Part shown: in pieces, positions 7,561 to 15,346 of the stretch | Position numbering within the stretch: position 1 is the stretch's first letter | Layout of the letters: every line of letters starts with the position of its first letter | From: Streptomyces sp. A3M-1-3 | GTDB lineage: Bacteria > Actinomycetota > Actinomycetes > Streptomycetales > Streptomycetaceae | Assembly: GCF_024213665.1 (NCBI RefSeq) | Contig: NZ_JANAVP010000004.1 | Span: 246,741-310,740 of the forward strand | Length of the DNA: 64,000 nt | Reading direction: 5' to 3' | Notes under the pieces: model-generated | The model's database searches: none | Seen by the model: only the letters and a program-made list of their open reading frames with translations | Told to the model about the DNA's origin: nothing | Made by a program: the position numbers and the translations under genes

Positions 7561-9324
7561 GTGGAGAACGTCCACCCCTTCCCACGCGACCAGCAAGGGG
7601 ACCACGACGGCCTCACACGACGCGTCCCCTACGACGCCGACGCCGAAAACCTGGTGGCCGGCGTCATCATGCACGACGCCGCCGCCTACCTCGAGTGCGC
7701 CCAGATCATCAAGCGGGACGACATCTACCTTCGCCCGCTGCGCCTCATCTGGGACGTCGTGGGCGGCATGGTCGCCGAGGGCAAACCACTTCACCCCGTC
7801 CTCGTCAAAGCCGAAATCGCCAAGCTCGACGACAACCGGCTCCGCGAAGTCGACGGCGGCCAGCTCATCGACCGCATCGGCATCGACGTCATCCCCGGCG
7901 TCATGGCCGCCAGCTTCGCCGAACAGATCCGCGACAAAGCCCGCCTCCGCCGCCACCTCGAACTCGCCACCGCCGTAGAGGCCGCTGTCCTCTCCGGCAT
8001 CGCCGACCCCGACCATCTCGACCAACTCGCCGCCAAGCACCGCGACTACGAAGACACCCGCAGCAGCGCCACCGGCGGTCCCGCCCACCTCACCGGCGCC
8101 CTCCTCGACTGGGACCCGTTCTTCGCCACCGACTTCGGCGCCGTTCAACTCCTCCTCGGCAAACTCCTCGCCCCCGGCCAACAGATCACCGTCGTCGGCG
8201 ACGGCAAGGCCGGCAAGAGCCTGTTCTGCCAAGAGTGGCTGTGGCGCATGGCCACCGGGCAGCCGTTCCTCGCCGACCGCGCCCACGACCCCGTGTCAAT
8301 CCTCTACATCGACGCCGAGAACGGCCACCAGGACATCCAAGACCGGTTCGCCTCGTACGGCGGAGGCCCCGGGCGCATGGGCCTCCTCTCGTACGCCTCG
8401 TTCCCGCCCATCCGGCCCCTCGACACCGCGGGCGGCGGGCAAGACCTCCTCGCCATGGTCCGGGAATGCGAGGCCCAACTCGTCTGCCTCGACACCGTGA
8501 GCCGGTTCATCTCCGGCCCCGAAAACGACGCCGACACCTGGCTGTCCCTCTACCGGCACACCCTGCTCCCCCTCAAGCGGGCCGGCATCGCCTCCGTCCG
8601 TCTCGACCACATGGGCAAGGACGGCGAACGCGGCGCCCGCGGCTCCTCCGCCAAGACCCAGGACGTCGACCACGTCTGGGAGTTGCGTGTCCAGGGCGGC
8701 GGGAACCTCCTGCTGCGCCGCACCCACACCCGCACCGGCATCGGCCCCGAGGTGTTCCACATCGTCCGCCAGGCCCGCAAGGAAGGCGACCGCTACCTCC
8801 CGGGCTGCACCCGCCACGTCATGGCCGCGTACGAGCACCTTGAGCAGAACATCGAGGGCTCCATCGAGTGGCTGATCATGAAAATCGACGGTCTCGGACT
8901 TCCCGGCGACGCAGGCAACCCGCAAACGATCAGAGCCCTCGCGAGCGCCCGCATCCCCGCCTCGAAAGCCAAGATCGAGGCCGCCGTACGGGCACGGAAG
9001 AACCGGACAAATCAGGTTCCCGGAAGCCTTCCCCCGCCCCTTCCCGGAACAGGTTCCCCGGGGGAATCCCCGAGCGATCTTGAGGGAACCGCAAAACCCC
9101 AGGTCAACCATTCCCCGGGAACCCCGCGGGAACCCGCCGGGAACCCAGGTTCCCCCCCTTCCCCACCACCGAAGGTGGGGGAAGGGGAGGGAACGCCCGC
9201 CCCACACACCCCCCTCTGCACCATCTGCCGACACGAACTCCACGGCTTCCGCCTCGACCGCGGATACACCACCTGCCTCGCATGCGACCCCGAAACCGGC
9301 AGCCACCCAGACACCGCCGCCTGA
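7561..9324 (+). CDS. Replicative DnaB-N/RepA-like ATPase with C-terminal zinc ribbon
   Basis: Residues ~20-130 resemble the DnaB N-terminal helical domain ('YDADAENLVAGVIMHD'). The core is a RepA-type AAA ATPase with Walker A 'GDGKAGKS' near 213, Walker B-like 'ILYIDAENG' near 250, 'LVCLDTVSRF' near 308 and sensor-like 'DHMGKDGERGARGSS'. A long Pro/Gly linker (about 480-545) then leads to a zinc ribbon (CTIC...CLAC). It is probably the phage replicative helicase or initiator. The DNA of the linker is packed with short GC palindromes, listed separately. Confidence 0.8.
   Translation: MENVHPFPRDQQGDHDGLTRRVPYDADAENLVAGVIMHDAAAYLECAQIIKRDDIYLRPLRLIWDVVGGMVAEGKPLHPVLVKAEIAKLDDNRLREVDGGQLIDRIGIDVIPGVMAASFAEQIRDKARLRRHLELATAVEAAVLSGIADPDHLDQLAAKHRDYEDTRSSATGGPAHLTGALLDWDPFFATDFGAVQLLLGKLLAPGQQITVVGDGKAGKSLFCQEWLWRMATGQPFLADRAHDPVSILYIDAENGHQDIQDRFASYGGGPGRMGLLSYASFPPIRPLDTAGGGQDLLAMVRECEAQLVCLDTVSRFISGPENDADTWLSLYRHTLLPLKRAGIASVRLDHMGKDGERGARGSSAKTQDVDHVWELRVQGGGNLLLRRTHTRTGIGPEVFHIVRQARKEGDRYLPGCTRHVMAAYEHLEQNIEGSIEWLIMKIDGLGLPGDAGNPQTIRALASARIPASKAKIEAAVRARKNRTNQVPGSLPPPLPGTGSPGESPSDLEGTAKPQVNHSPGTPREPAGNPGSPPSPPPKVGEGEGTPAPHTPLCTICRHELHGFRLDRGYTTCLACDPETGSHPDTAA
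9014..9193. repeat. Cluster of short TTCCC/GGGAA palindromes, possible phage origin
   Basis: Within the 3' part of the helicase gene the motif TTCCC-GGGAA, or halves of it, recurs about ten times in 180 bases, for example GGTTCCCGGAA at 9014, TTCCCGGAAC at 9041, GGTTCCCCGGGGGAA at 9052, TTCCCCGGGAACC at 9111 and GGGAACCCAGGTTCCC at 9140. It ends in a long hairpin with arms CCCCTTCCCCACC and GGTGGGGGAAGGGG. Iteron-like clusters inside initiator or helicase genes are a known origin architecture. That this is an origin is inference. Confidence 0.4.
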
Positions 9325-9371
9325 CCGGGCGCACCCGGTTCAACCCGACCCGCGCACAAAGGAGAACGACC

Positions 9372-9677
9372 ATGCCCGTCCGCCACTTCACCCGCGACCA
9401 GCTCGACGCCTGGGACCTGCCCGGCGCGTGGGCCGACGACAGCCCGGAGATTCTGCACCGTGAGCAGGTCGACGCCCGCCGCTGGGTGTCCGTGCATCAG
9501 CTGATCTTCCGCGCCCCCGACGACGGTCTGACGTACCGCGTCCACTACGAGCAGGGCCTCACTGAAAACCAGGACGACACCGACCCCTGGAACTACGACG
9601 ACGAGATCAAGGCCGTCGAGATGGAGCAGCGCGAGGTCACCGTCACCCGCTGGATGCCTGTGGGGGAGCAGCCGTGA
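9372..9677 (+). CDS. Phage hypothetical protein (101 aa)
   Basis: ATG 9372 follows GGAGAACGACC. The product is acidic with many aromatic residues and no recognised motif. Its stop overlaps the next GTG. Confidence 0.6.
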   Translation: MPVRHFTRDQLDAWDLPGAWADDSPEILHREQVDARRWVSVHQLIFRAPDDGLTYRVHYEQGLTENQDDTDPWNYDDEIKAVEMEQREVTVTRWMPVGEQP

Positions 9678-9766
9678 TCGACGTGTTCGCGTTCGTCGGC
9701 CTGGTCGTCGTGCTCGCCGGACTGCCCCTCGCCCACTGGATGCACCCCACCTGGAGGACCCGGTGA
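9674..9766 (+). CDS. Tiny single-span membrane peptide (30 aa)
   Basis: GTG 9674 overlaps the previous stop and the TGA at 9764-9766 overlaps the next GTG, which is strong context for a real gene. The peptide is one hydrophobic helix (FAFVGLVVVLAGLPL) with a short basic C-terminus. Function unknown. Confidence 0.5.
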   Translation: MIDVFAFVGLVVVLAGLPLAHWMHPTWRTR

Positions 9767-9981
9767 TCGCCCGCGTGCTGCCGACGCTGCTGCTCACCGC
9801 CGCGTTCCTCACCCTCGCCCTCCTGGTCGCCGCGGTGTGCGCCGCCCACGACGCCTGGCAGCGCCGCCGCGACGCCCGGCGCACCGAACGCGCCGTACGC
9901 CCCCACAGCGCCCACATAGGCACCGCGCAGCAGGACGCAGCCGCCATCACCCACGCCGCACTCCAGGAGCAGCACCGATGA
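9763..9981 (+). CDS. Small membrane protein (72 aa)
   Basis: A single N-terminal membrane helix (about residues 6-28) is followed by a basic, helical cytoplasmic tail. GTG 9763 overlaps the previous stop. Function unknown. Confidence 0.55.
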   Translation: MIARVLPTLLLTAAFLTLALLVAAVCAAHDAWQRRRDARRTERAVRPHSAHIGTAQQDAAAITHAALQEQHR

Positions 9982-10310
9982 CCGAGACCCGTCACACCGT
10001 CGACACGATCACCAGCGACGAACTCGACGCCTTGTACGACGAACGCGAGGAGTACGCCCGCGGCTGGCTCAACATCCAGGCCAAGTACCGCGACGTCAGG
10101 CAGCGCGCTACGGCCGCCGAACGCGAGGCGTATGACGCCGGGCAGCGCGCCCGCCGCGCCGAGGCCGCCATCGCCCGCGCACGCGAGTACGTGGGGCGCG
10201 CCGCCAACACGCCGCTGCCCACCGGCTACGACGAGACCGATCGGGCGACACGCGACTACGCCCGCGAGATCCTCGCCGCCCTCGACACCCCCAAGGAGCC
10301 CACCTCGTGA
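9978..10310 (+). CDS. Helical phage protein (110 aa)
   Basis: Strongly charged and helical, probably coiled coil (Arg, Ala and Glu repeats in residues 35-80). Overlaps both neighbours by four bases. No recognised family. Confidence 0.6.
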   Translation: MTETRHTVDTITSDELDALYDEREEYARGWLNIQAKYRDVRQRATAAEREAYDAGQRARRAEAAIARAREYVGRAANTPLPTGYDETDRATRDYAREILAALDTPKEPTS

Positions 10311-10411
10311 ACGGCTACGAACTCGGCGCAGTCATCACGATCTGCGTCACCGCCCTGCTGATCGCCCTCATCTGGGCCGGCGTCCGCAGCAACCAGACCA
10401 AGGAGAAATGA
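10307..10411 (+). CDS. Tiny single-span membrane peptide (34 aa)
   Basis: GTG 10307 overlaps the previous stop. One membrane helix (VITICVTALLIALIWAG) with a short polar C-terminus. A second very small membrane protein in the same run as 9674-9766. Confidence 0.5.
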   Translation: MNGYELGAVITICVTALLIALIWAGVRSNQTKEK

Positions 10412-10413
10412 CC

Positions 10414-10779
10414 ATGGCTGAGCGCACCGAGTGGAACGGAGAGCCGTGCACCGCCATGCGCGTAACCGTCACCATCGCCGACAGCGGCCAGTTCCCCGCG
10501 TATTGGGCCCGCCACCTCGTCGGCACGCGCCGCAAGGCAGTACGCGTCCACTACGGCCGCGACGTGTTCCACCTGGACGACCACGACGGTTCCGGCTGGG
10601 ACAAGGTCACCCACGGCGGCAGCCCCCGATGGGCACATCGCAGCCTCGACATCCAGCCCGGCACCGAAGAGCCCCGCTTCGAGGAGCAGCCCGACACCAG
10701 CACCCCCGGCATGAACGAGCCCAGCCCGCCTCGCCTGAACCGAGCAGCGCGCCGAGCCGCCGCCCGTCGCAAGCGCTGA
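10414..10779 (+). CDS. Phage hypothetical protein (121 aa)
   Basis: ATG 10414 is chosen because AAGGAGAA sits six bases upstream; an in-frame ATG at 10408 is too close to that site. The protein has a beta-rich first half with Trp/Tyr and a basic C-terminal tail ('RAARRAAARRKR') that could bind nucleic acid. Function unknown. Confidence 0.6.
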   Translation: MAERTEWNGEPCTAMRVTVTIADSGQFPAYWARHLVGTRRKAVRVHYGRDVFHLDDHDGSGWDKVTHGGSPRWAHRSLDIQPGTEEPRFEEQPDTSTPGMNEPSPPRLNRAARRAAARRKR

Positions 10780-10789
10780 GACACGACGA

Positions 10790-10830
10790 AGGGGCGCGCC
10801 ACGTCCACCACGACAACCGGCACGCCCCTA
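10790..10830 (+). terminator. Hairpin terminator-like element
   Basis: Arms GGGGCGCGCC and GGCACGCCCC (one mismatch) around a loop, downstream of 10414-10779. The leader that follows, with 'ACCACGGGAG' before the next start, is repeated after the similar hairpin at 11.27 kb. Confidence 0.5.
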
Positions 10831-10875
10831 CTCGGTGCGATCACCGTACCCATCAACCACGGGAGACCACCGCAC

Positions 10876-11256
10876 ATGACCGCCACCCAACACAAAGGCC
10901 ACAGCGTCATCCACGACGACCCCGTCACCGGCATCCGCCAAGAGATCCGCAAACTACTGCTGGACAACGGCAGCGAGGTCTACGGCTGCCAGCAGTGCGC
11001 CTTCACCTCCGAAACCGCCGGACCGGTGCAGCACCACCTCAAGACCTGCGGCAAGCCCACCAACAAGCCCGCAGCCAAGACGGCCCCCAACCTGGCCAAC
11101 AGCGCCATGGCTGAGCTGACCTTGGGCAAGATCATGACAGCCGCGGCCAACTACGACGACGTAGTGGAAGAGCGGGACTACTGGAAGAGCCGCGCACGGA
11201 CCGCAGAGACCAAGCTCGACGCTCTCAATAAGGCTGTGAAGGACGCTCTCAGCTGA
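10876..11256 (+). CDS. Phage zinc-finger plus coiled-coil protein (126 aa)
   Basis: A C2H2-like finger (CQQC...HH...C) lies near residues 37-60, followed by an Ala/Lys linker and a coiled-coil tail. It stands alone between two hairpins with its own leader. DNA binding is likely but not shown. Confidence 0.6.
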   Translation: MTATQHKGHSVIHDDPVTGIRQEIRKLLLDNGSEVYGCQQCAFTSETAGPVQHHLKTCGKPTNKPAAKTAPNLANSAMAELTLGKIMTAAANYDDVVEERDYWKSRARTAETKLDALNKAVKDALS

Positions 11257-11266
11257 GACGCAAGGC

Positions 11267-11309
11267 TGGGGCGCGCCCACATGTCTGACCAGGACGGGCG
11301 CGCCCCCAG
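11267..11309 (+). terminator. Strong GC hairpin terminator
   Basis: Arms TGGGGCGCGCCC and GGGCGCGCCCCCA around a ~17-base loop, directly after the zinc-finger gene. The arms match the hairpin at 10.79 kb in core sequence (GGGCGCGCC), so the two intergenic units look duplicated. Confidence 0.6.
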
Positions 11310-11351
11310 GTGCTGATCATTGTACCGCCCTATGTACCACGGGAGCCCACA

Positions 11352-12077
11352 GTGACCACCACCACCACACACCACCTGCGCACCATCGCAACCCGCTGGA
11401 CCGATTTGCGCGACGCCCTCGGCGCCCCCGCCCAGATCGGCGCCTTCGGCCTCGGACTCCGCGGCTACCTCGCCGCCCTCGAAGAGCCCGACCTCGAAGA
11501 AGCCGCCGCCCGCCGCGCCCTCGAACGCGACCCCGCGCAAATCGGCGAACGCCCCGTCCCCATCCGCCTCGCCGTATACGACACCATGCGGCTCGTTGAG
11601 GCCGGCCTAGTGGAGTGCGCCGACCAGATCGCCCACTCCAGCCAGCACCCCGTCATGCAGCCGATGGCGCCGCATATCGGCTTCCACGCCACCGAACGCG
11701 CCCGGAAGATTGCCGAAGCTGATCGGCAGCGCCGCAATGCGTTGGCCGCAGCCGACGCCACCGACCCTCAACGCTGGCGCTTCACCGGCTACCGCACCGC
11801 GACCCTTGCCGCACTGTGGCTCTGCGCGAGGGTGGAAGGCATCCGCGGACCGCAGCGCCCCCTTGACGAGCAGCAGCTGCGCTACGTCGCCCGCGTCGCG
11901 CAGGGTGCGGCCGAGCGGGTTGAGCGGGCCCTCGACATCGCCGCGAGCAAGGCCGGCCTGGAACGCCCCTGCGAGTGCGGGGGCCGCATCGAGGTCCACG
12001 GAGGGGCCGGCGCTATCCCGGTGGCGCACTGCACGAGCTGCGGCCGCATCTGGACCGAGCAGGGTCTCGCAGCCTGA
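11352..12077 (+). CDS. Phage protein with C-terminal zinc ribbon (241 aa)
   Basis: GTG 11352 lies just after CCACGGGAGCCCAC. The protein is mostly helical, with His-rich and charged segments, and ends with a zinc ribbon (CECGG ... HCTSCGRIW). The organisation suggests a nucleic-acid-binding accessory protein. No family recognised. Confidence 0.65.
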   Translation: MTTTTTHHLRTIATRWTDLRDALGAPAQIGAFGLGLRGYLAALEEPDLEEAAARRALERDPAQIGERPVPIRLAVYDTMRLVEAGLVECADQIAHSSQHPVMQPMAPHIGFHATERARKIAEADRQRRNALAAADATDPQRWRFTGYRTATLAALWLCARVEGIRGPQRPLDEQQLRYVARVAQGAAERVERALDIAASKAGLERPCECGGRIEVHGGAGAIPVAHCTSCGRIWTEQGLAA

Positions 12078-12256
12078 GAGGCCCGTGCGAGTGGGGTGAG
12101 CAGCCCAGCATGCTCGCCCCACTCAGCACTCTCACAAACCATGACGGATCATCAACTACCGTGCTAAAGTCCAGCGTTACAACAAAAAAGCGGCCCCACC
12201 GTGAGACTGGAACTCTCCCGGCAGGGCCTGACCACCAAGAGATCTGGAGTCTCCTG
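12078..12256 (+). promoter_or_regulatory. 179-base leader with likely promoter before the membrane-protein block
   Basis: The stretch is relatively AT-rich for the region around 12,140-12,190 (CATGACGG..., TGCTAAAGT, TTACAACAAAAAAG) and has a -10-like TAAAGT near 12,164. A GC hairpin-like segment follows before the start at 12,257. A new transcription unit probably starts here. No known operator is recognised. Confidence 0.4.
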
Positions 12257-13024
12257 ATGGATGCCCGTGATCGTATCTCGCGCATTGTGCGCTCCGTCAC
12301 CCCCACCAGCCCGCGCCCTGCTCACCCCAGCCCGCGCCCGCCCTGGTGGATCCGCGCCTTCACCACCGCCGGCCGCCCCGTGATCGCCGTCGTCGTCCTC
12401 GGCATGTGCGCCCCCGGTGAGCACCATCTCGCTGTGCTCGCCGGGTGGGATGACACCCTCGCGTGGGGCATGGCGGGGGTGCTCGCCGCATACGCAGGCA
12501 TCGCCGCCGCCGTGGCCAGCAGCCGCCCCGCAGGCGCGCCCGGCAAGCGCTCCGCCGTGGCCGGGGCGTTCCTGTCGCTCGGCGCCGCGATGGCCGCGCA
12601 GCCCGTGTCCCACATGTTCGTGACCGGGCATCTCAGCAGTGAGCCGCGCACCCCCCTCGCCCTGGTCATCGCCGTCTCATGCGTCCCGCCCCTGGTCCTC
12701 GGCCACCTCCTGCACCTTGCCGCGACCCCAGTGCGCGCCGCCGAGCCCGCGCCCGTCGAGCAGGCCGAGCAGACCCCCGTGCCCGAGATCGAGCCGAGCG
12801 AGCAGGCCCCCGAGCAGCCGCAGACCGAGACCGAGCCGCGCGAGCTGCTCGCCGAGCCTCCCCGGTTTCTCACCACCCGCGAAGTCGCCCAGCGGTACGG
12901 CGTCGAAATGAGCACCGTCGCCACATGGAAGTCCCGAGGGAAGATCGCGCCCGCGCTCGTCGACCCCAGCATGGGCAACCTCTACGACCCCGAGACGCTG
13001 CCACCGCTCGCCTCCGCCGGCTGA
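12257..13024 (+). CDS. Membrane protein with C-terminal helix-turn-helix (DUF2637-like)
   Basis: Four membrane helices fall between residues ~33 and ~155. A Pro/Glu-rich linker (about 160-200) leads to a MerR/excisionase-type HTH ('TTREVAQRYGVEMSTVATWK') near the C-terminus. Such TM-linker-HTH proteins are common on Streptomyces plasmids and integrative elements near transfer or spread genes. ATG 12257 follows GGAGTCTCCTG. It may be a membrane-tethered DNA-binding protein. Confidence 0.65.
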   Translation: MDARDRISRIVRSVTPTSPRPAHPSPRPPWWIRAFTTAGRPVIAVVVLGMCAPGEHHLAVLAGWDDTLAWGMAGVLAAYAGIAAAVASSRPAGAPGKRSAVAGAFLSLGAAMAAQPVSHMFVTGHLSSEPRTPLALVIAVSCVPPLVLGHLLHLAATPVRAAEPAPVEQAEQTPVPEIEPSEQAPEQPQTETEPRELLAEPPRFLTTREVAQRYGVEMSTVATWKSRGKIAPALVDPSMGNLYDPETLPPLASAG

Positions 13025-13044
13025 GCAGCCCACCCCATCTCGCC

Positions 13045-13194
13045 ATGCCCTTGCTGGGCCTGCTCTTCGCGCTCGCAGCGCTCGGCGCGCTGCTCGGTCT
13101 CGCCGCTGTTGCGGCTCACGACGTCCCACCCATCGCCGGGACCGTCGCCCTGATCTTGACTCTCGCGGCGCTCGGCGTCGCCATCCTCAACTGA
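13045..13194 (+). CDS. Small two-span membrane protein (49 aa)
   Basis: Almost entirely two hydrophobic helices. It lies between two larger membrane-protein genes on the same strand. Function unknown. Confidence 0.55.
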   Translation: MPLLGLLFALAALGALLGLAAVAAHDVPPIAGTVALILTLAALGVAILN

Positions 13195-13202
13195 GGCCCC
13201 TC

Positions 13203-13691
13203 GTGAACGTCGTCTCGCTCGGCGGTGTCACCGTCGGCACCGGAATCCTCGTCCTCACCGGCATCCGCTGGTGGCACCGCGACAAACGCCGCACGGCCGC
13301 CCTCGTGCCGTTCCTGCTGTCCGCCGCGTACGGCATGCTTCTCATCCTGTCCGCCGGCGGACTCCTCGGCGCAATCGCCGGGATCACCCTGTGGGGCTCC
13401 AACGGCCTCGGCGACCTCGCCCTCGTCTGGGGCGTCGGCGGCGGCACCCCCGACGTCACCCGCTCCAAGCAGATGGCGCTGTCCGACGGCGGGCACGCGG
13501 TTGTCGTCCTCCTCACCCTCGCCCTGTACGGCCTGTGGAGGTGGGCCAACAAGGTCCCGAACGCAGCCCTCGGCACGGGCGCCGTGGCCGGCATCAGCCT
13601 CGGCCTATCCGGCTCCGTCGCCGGGATCGCCGCGGTGCCCCTCGCCTCGGCCGCGAACCTCCTCGGCCTCGGTCTGACGGCGCTCCTGTGA
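13203..13691 (+). CDS. Multi-span membrane protein, Spd-like by context (162 aa)
   Basis: GTG start; four hydrophobic helices with a conserved-looking loop (GGGTPDVTRSKQMALSDGGH). The layout of consecutive small membrane proteins resembles the spread (Spd) genes of Streptomyces conjugative elements, but no sequence match is claimed. Its stop overlaps the next GTG. Confidence 0.55.
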   Translation: MNVVSLGGVTVGTGILVLTGIRWWHRDKRRTAALVPFLLSAAYGMLLILSAGGLLGAIAGITLWGSNGLGDLALVWGVGGGTPDVTRSKQMALSDGGHAVVVLLTLALYGLWRWANKVPNAALGTGAVAGISLGLSGSVAGIAAVPLASAANLLGLGLTALL

Positions 13692-14080
13692 GGCTGGTCC
13701 GCGCCGCGGCCAGCCACCTCGCGCGCGGCACAGGCGTGCTGGGGCGGCAGTTCGGCGCGTGGCTGCTGCCGGGCTCGGTGAGGGGCGCGGCGAAGCGGCT
13801 GGCCGCGGTGCTCGCCCTCGGCTGGCTGCTCGGCGGGATCGCCCTCGCCGCGCCCGCGTTGATGTGGCTGCTCGCGGCCGGCTGGTGCGCCGCGGCGTAT
13901 CGGGTGTCCGTTTCGTCGGCCACTCCCCCACCGGAGGCCCCGGCCCCCTCTCGACGCGAAGAGGCTGGCCAGAGCGCTGCGCCCGCGATCGTGGTCGAGG
14001 ACCGAGAGGGGATGTTGATCTACCGCGTTCCGTCCGAGGCCCGGCGCTACAAGGTCCGCGAGGAAACCAACCAGCCCTGA
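13688..14080 (+). CDS. Membrane protein with soluble C-terminus (130 aa)
   Basis: GTG 13688 overlaps the previous stop. Two hydrophobic helices lie around residues 35-75, then a Pro/Glu-rich tail ending in a basic segment. Last member of the membrane-protein block. Confidence 0.55.
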   Translation: MRLVRAAASHLARGTGVLGRQFGAWLLPGSVRGAAKRLAAVLALGWLLGGIALAAPALMWLLAAGWCAAAYRVSVSSATPPPEAPAPSRREEAGQSAAPAIVVEDREGMLIYRVPSEARRYKVREETNQP

Positions 14081-14097
14081 CGCAGGGCCCACTAGAC

Positions 14098-14138
14098 CCC
14101 GGGGCGGCCGCACAGCTGCCAGGCATCCGGCCGCCCCG
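14098..14138 (+). terminator. 12-bp GC hairpin
   Basis: Perfect arms CCGGGGCGGCCG and CGGCCGCCCCGG around a ~17-base loop, directly after the membrane-protein block. First of four hairpins in 350 bases. Confidence 0.55.
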
Positions 14139-14171
14139 GTCCCATCCCGATCAAGAGACAGGACCAGCATC

Positions 14172-14309
14172 ATGACACTCAAGCAGCCGAAGCCCGCGCC
14201 CGACGACCCGAGGCTGAAGGGGCACGAGACGACCTACTCGGCCAGCCGCGGCGGGCATTACCCGACCGAGCAGAAGCCCACCCCGGGCAAGCCGAAGACG
14301 AGGGGCTGA
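14172..14309 (+). CDS. Small basic Pro/Lys-rich protein (45 aa)
   Basis: ATG 14172, stop at 14307-14309; an AGAGACAGGA lies upstream. The protein is basic with many Pro, Lys and Gly and no hydrophobic core. It sits alone between hairpins, so it has its own short transcript. Function unknown. Confidence 0.5.
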   Translation: MTLKQPKPAPDDPRLKGHETTYSASRGGHYPTEQKPTPGKPKTRG

Positions 14310-14702
14310 CTTTCGGCCACACCGGGCGTAGCGTGTGGCCACCTGCGAGGGGGGCTACCCGCCGCGAGTCCCTGCCGCACCTGTCCGCGGCAGGGACTCC
14401 AGGGCCCGCGCTGGCCCGGCCGTGCCTCCACCCACGGCCGGGCCTTTCTGTACCTAGTTGCAAAAGATCCGATCAGGCCTGATGATGGGCCGCAGTTCCG
14501 GCATGCCCGGACACCAATGCCCCGCCACCGCGCGGGGCATCGTCATGTCACAGCACCGTCACACGCCTTCACACAGCCCTCCACCCCGGCCCGGCCGGCG
14601 CCACCGCGCTCAGCCGGGCCCACGCACGTCCGGGGGTGAGCCAGTTGTGGGCGCGGTGCCCATGACTGCCCAGGCCGGGCCGACGCACGCCCGGAGGTGA
14701 GC
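14310..14702. other. Intergenic region with three more hairpins, no convincing gene
   Basis: Contains GGCCACAC/GTGTGGCC at 14,315-14,340, a perfect 13-bp stem at 14,366-14,399 (GAGTCCCTGCCGC) and the terminator at 14,413. The short palindrome ATCAGGCCTGAT lies near 14,472. Two related segments, CGCACGTCCGGGGGTGAG and CGCACGCCCGGAGGTGAG, precede the HNH start. An open frame at 14,458-14,700 has biased Pro/Arg/His composition and no site to initiate it. Confidence 0.6.
14413..14449 (+). terminator. Intrinsic terminator between early and late regions
   Basis: Arms GGCCCGGCCGTG and CACGGCCGGGCC (12 bp) around an 8-base loop, followed by TTTCTG. It closes the early/middle transcription before the late genes. 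Confidence 0.75.
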
Positions 14703-14990
14703 ATGGCCGGCCGTACCGACCTCACCAGCCACGCCTACCGCAAGATCCGCGCGCGCATCCTCGCCGAGTCCGACGTGTGCATCCTCTGCGGCCACGGCGC
14801 GGCGGACGCTGTCGACCACATCACGCCCGTCAGCAAGGGCGGGGCCCCGCTCGACCCCGACAACCTCGCCCCCATCCACGGGGTCGGCAAATGCCCGACG
14901 TGCTTGAGGAGCTGCAACTCCGAGAAGAGCAACAAGCCATTGGCCCAGGTCACCAGGCTTGTCACCTCACGCGATTGGTACGCAGAGTAG
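14703..14990 (+). CDS. HNH endonuclease
   Basis: ATG 14703 follows GGAGGTGAGC. The 95-residue product has CxxC (CILC), 'DHITPVSKGGAP', 'DNLAPIHGVGKC' and 'CNSEKSNK', the His/Asn/His layout of phage HNH nucleases with paired zinc cysteines. An HNH gene just upstream of the terminase is a standard place; such enzymes assist genome packaging in HK97-like phages. Confidence 0.85.
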   Translation: MAGRTDLTSHAYRKIRARILAESDVCILCGHGAADAVDHITPVSKGGAPLDPDNLAPIHGVGKCPTCLRSCNSEKSNKPLAQVTRLVTSRDWYAE

Positions 14991-15100
14991 ACCGAATCGG
15001 ACATTTGGTTTTTAGGGGGGCATTACCGCAGCCCCGCGCCCAGCTTTTATTTTTCTCCCCCCGCGGCCGTGGGCCTGGGAATGATCTTGAAGGGGGCGCC

Positions 15101-15346
15101 ATGGGGCCCGTCGAGACGGCCGCTCGCGAGGACATCGAGCAGCTCGGCGACCTGGTGAGCATCGAGCCCACGCTGTCCGCGATGGCGTACACGCTGGCCC
15201 GCGAGATCGACGCCGGTGGCGGGGAGGAAGGCCGGCAGCTGGCCCAGCTCAACCGCGAACTGCGGGCGACGCTCGCCCAGCTGCTGGAGGGGCGGGCCAC
15301 GGATGACGACGATGACGGACTCGGCGATCTGGGTTCCCCCGACTGA
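15101..15346 (+). CDS. Terminase small subunit (81 aa)
   Basis: ATG 15101 follows GAAGGGGGCGCC. A small acidic helical protein with its stop inside the start of the large terminase gene, the usual place and size for a small terminase that recognises DNA for packaging. The call rests mostly on position; an upstream T-rich stretch (15,040-15,056) may belong to the late promoter. Confidence 0.6.
   Translation: MGPVETAAREDIEQLGDLVSIEPTLSAMAYTLAREIDAGGGEEGRQLAQLNRELRATLAQLLEGRATDDDDDGLGDLGSPD

Noticed and set aside
7110..8843. 577-residue plus-strand frame overlapping the helicase gene
   Set aside because: Pro/Arg/His low-complexity translation in a shadow frame; the helicase frame has the Walker motifs.
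9030..9200. CRISPR-like spacing of GC motifs in the helicase gene
   Set aside because: The repeats are short, unevenly spaced and inside a gene; no spacer-repeat regularity.
14458..14700. 80-residue plus-strand frame before the HNH gene
   Set aside because: Pro/Arg/His-biased, no ribosome site, spans hairpins and short repeats.
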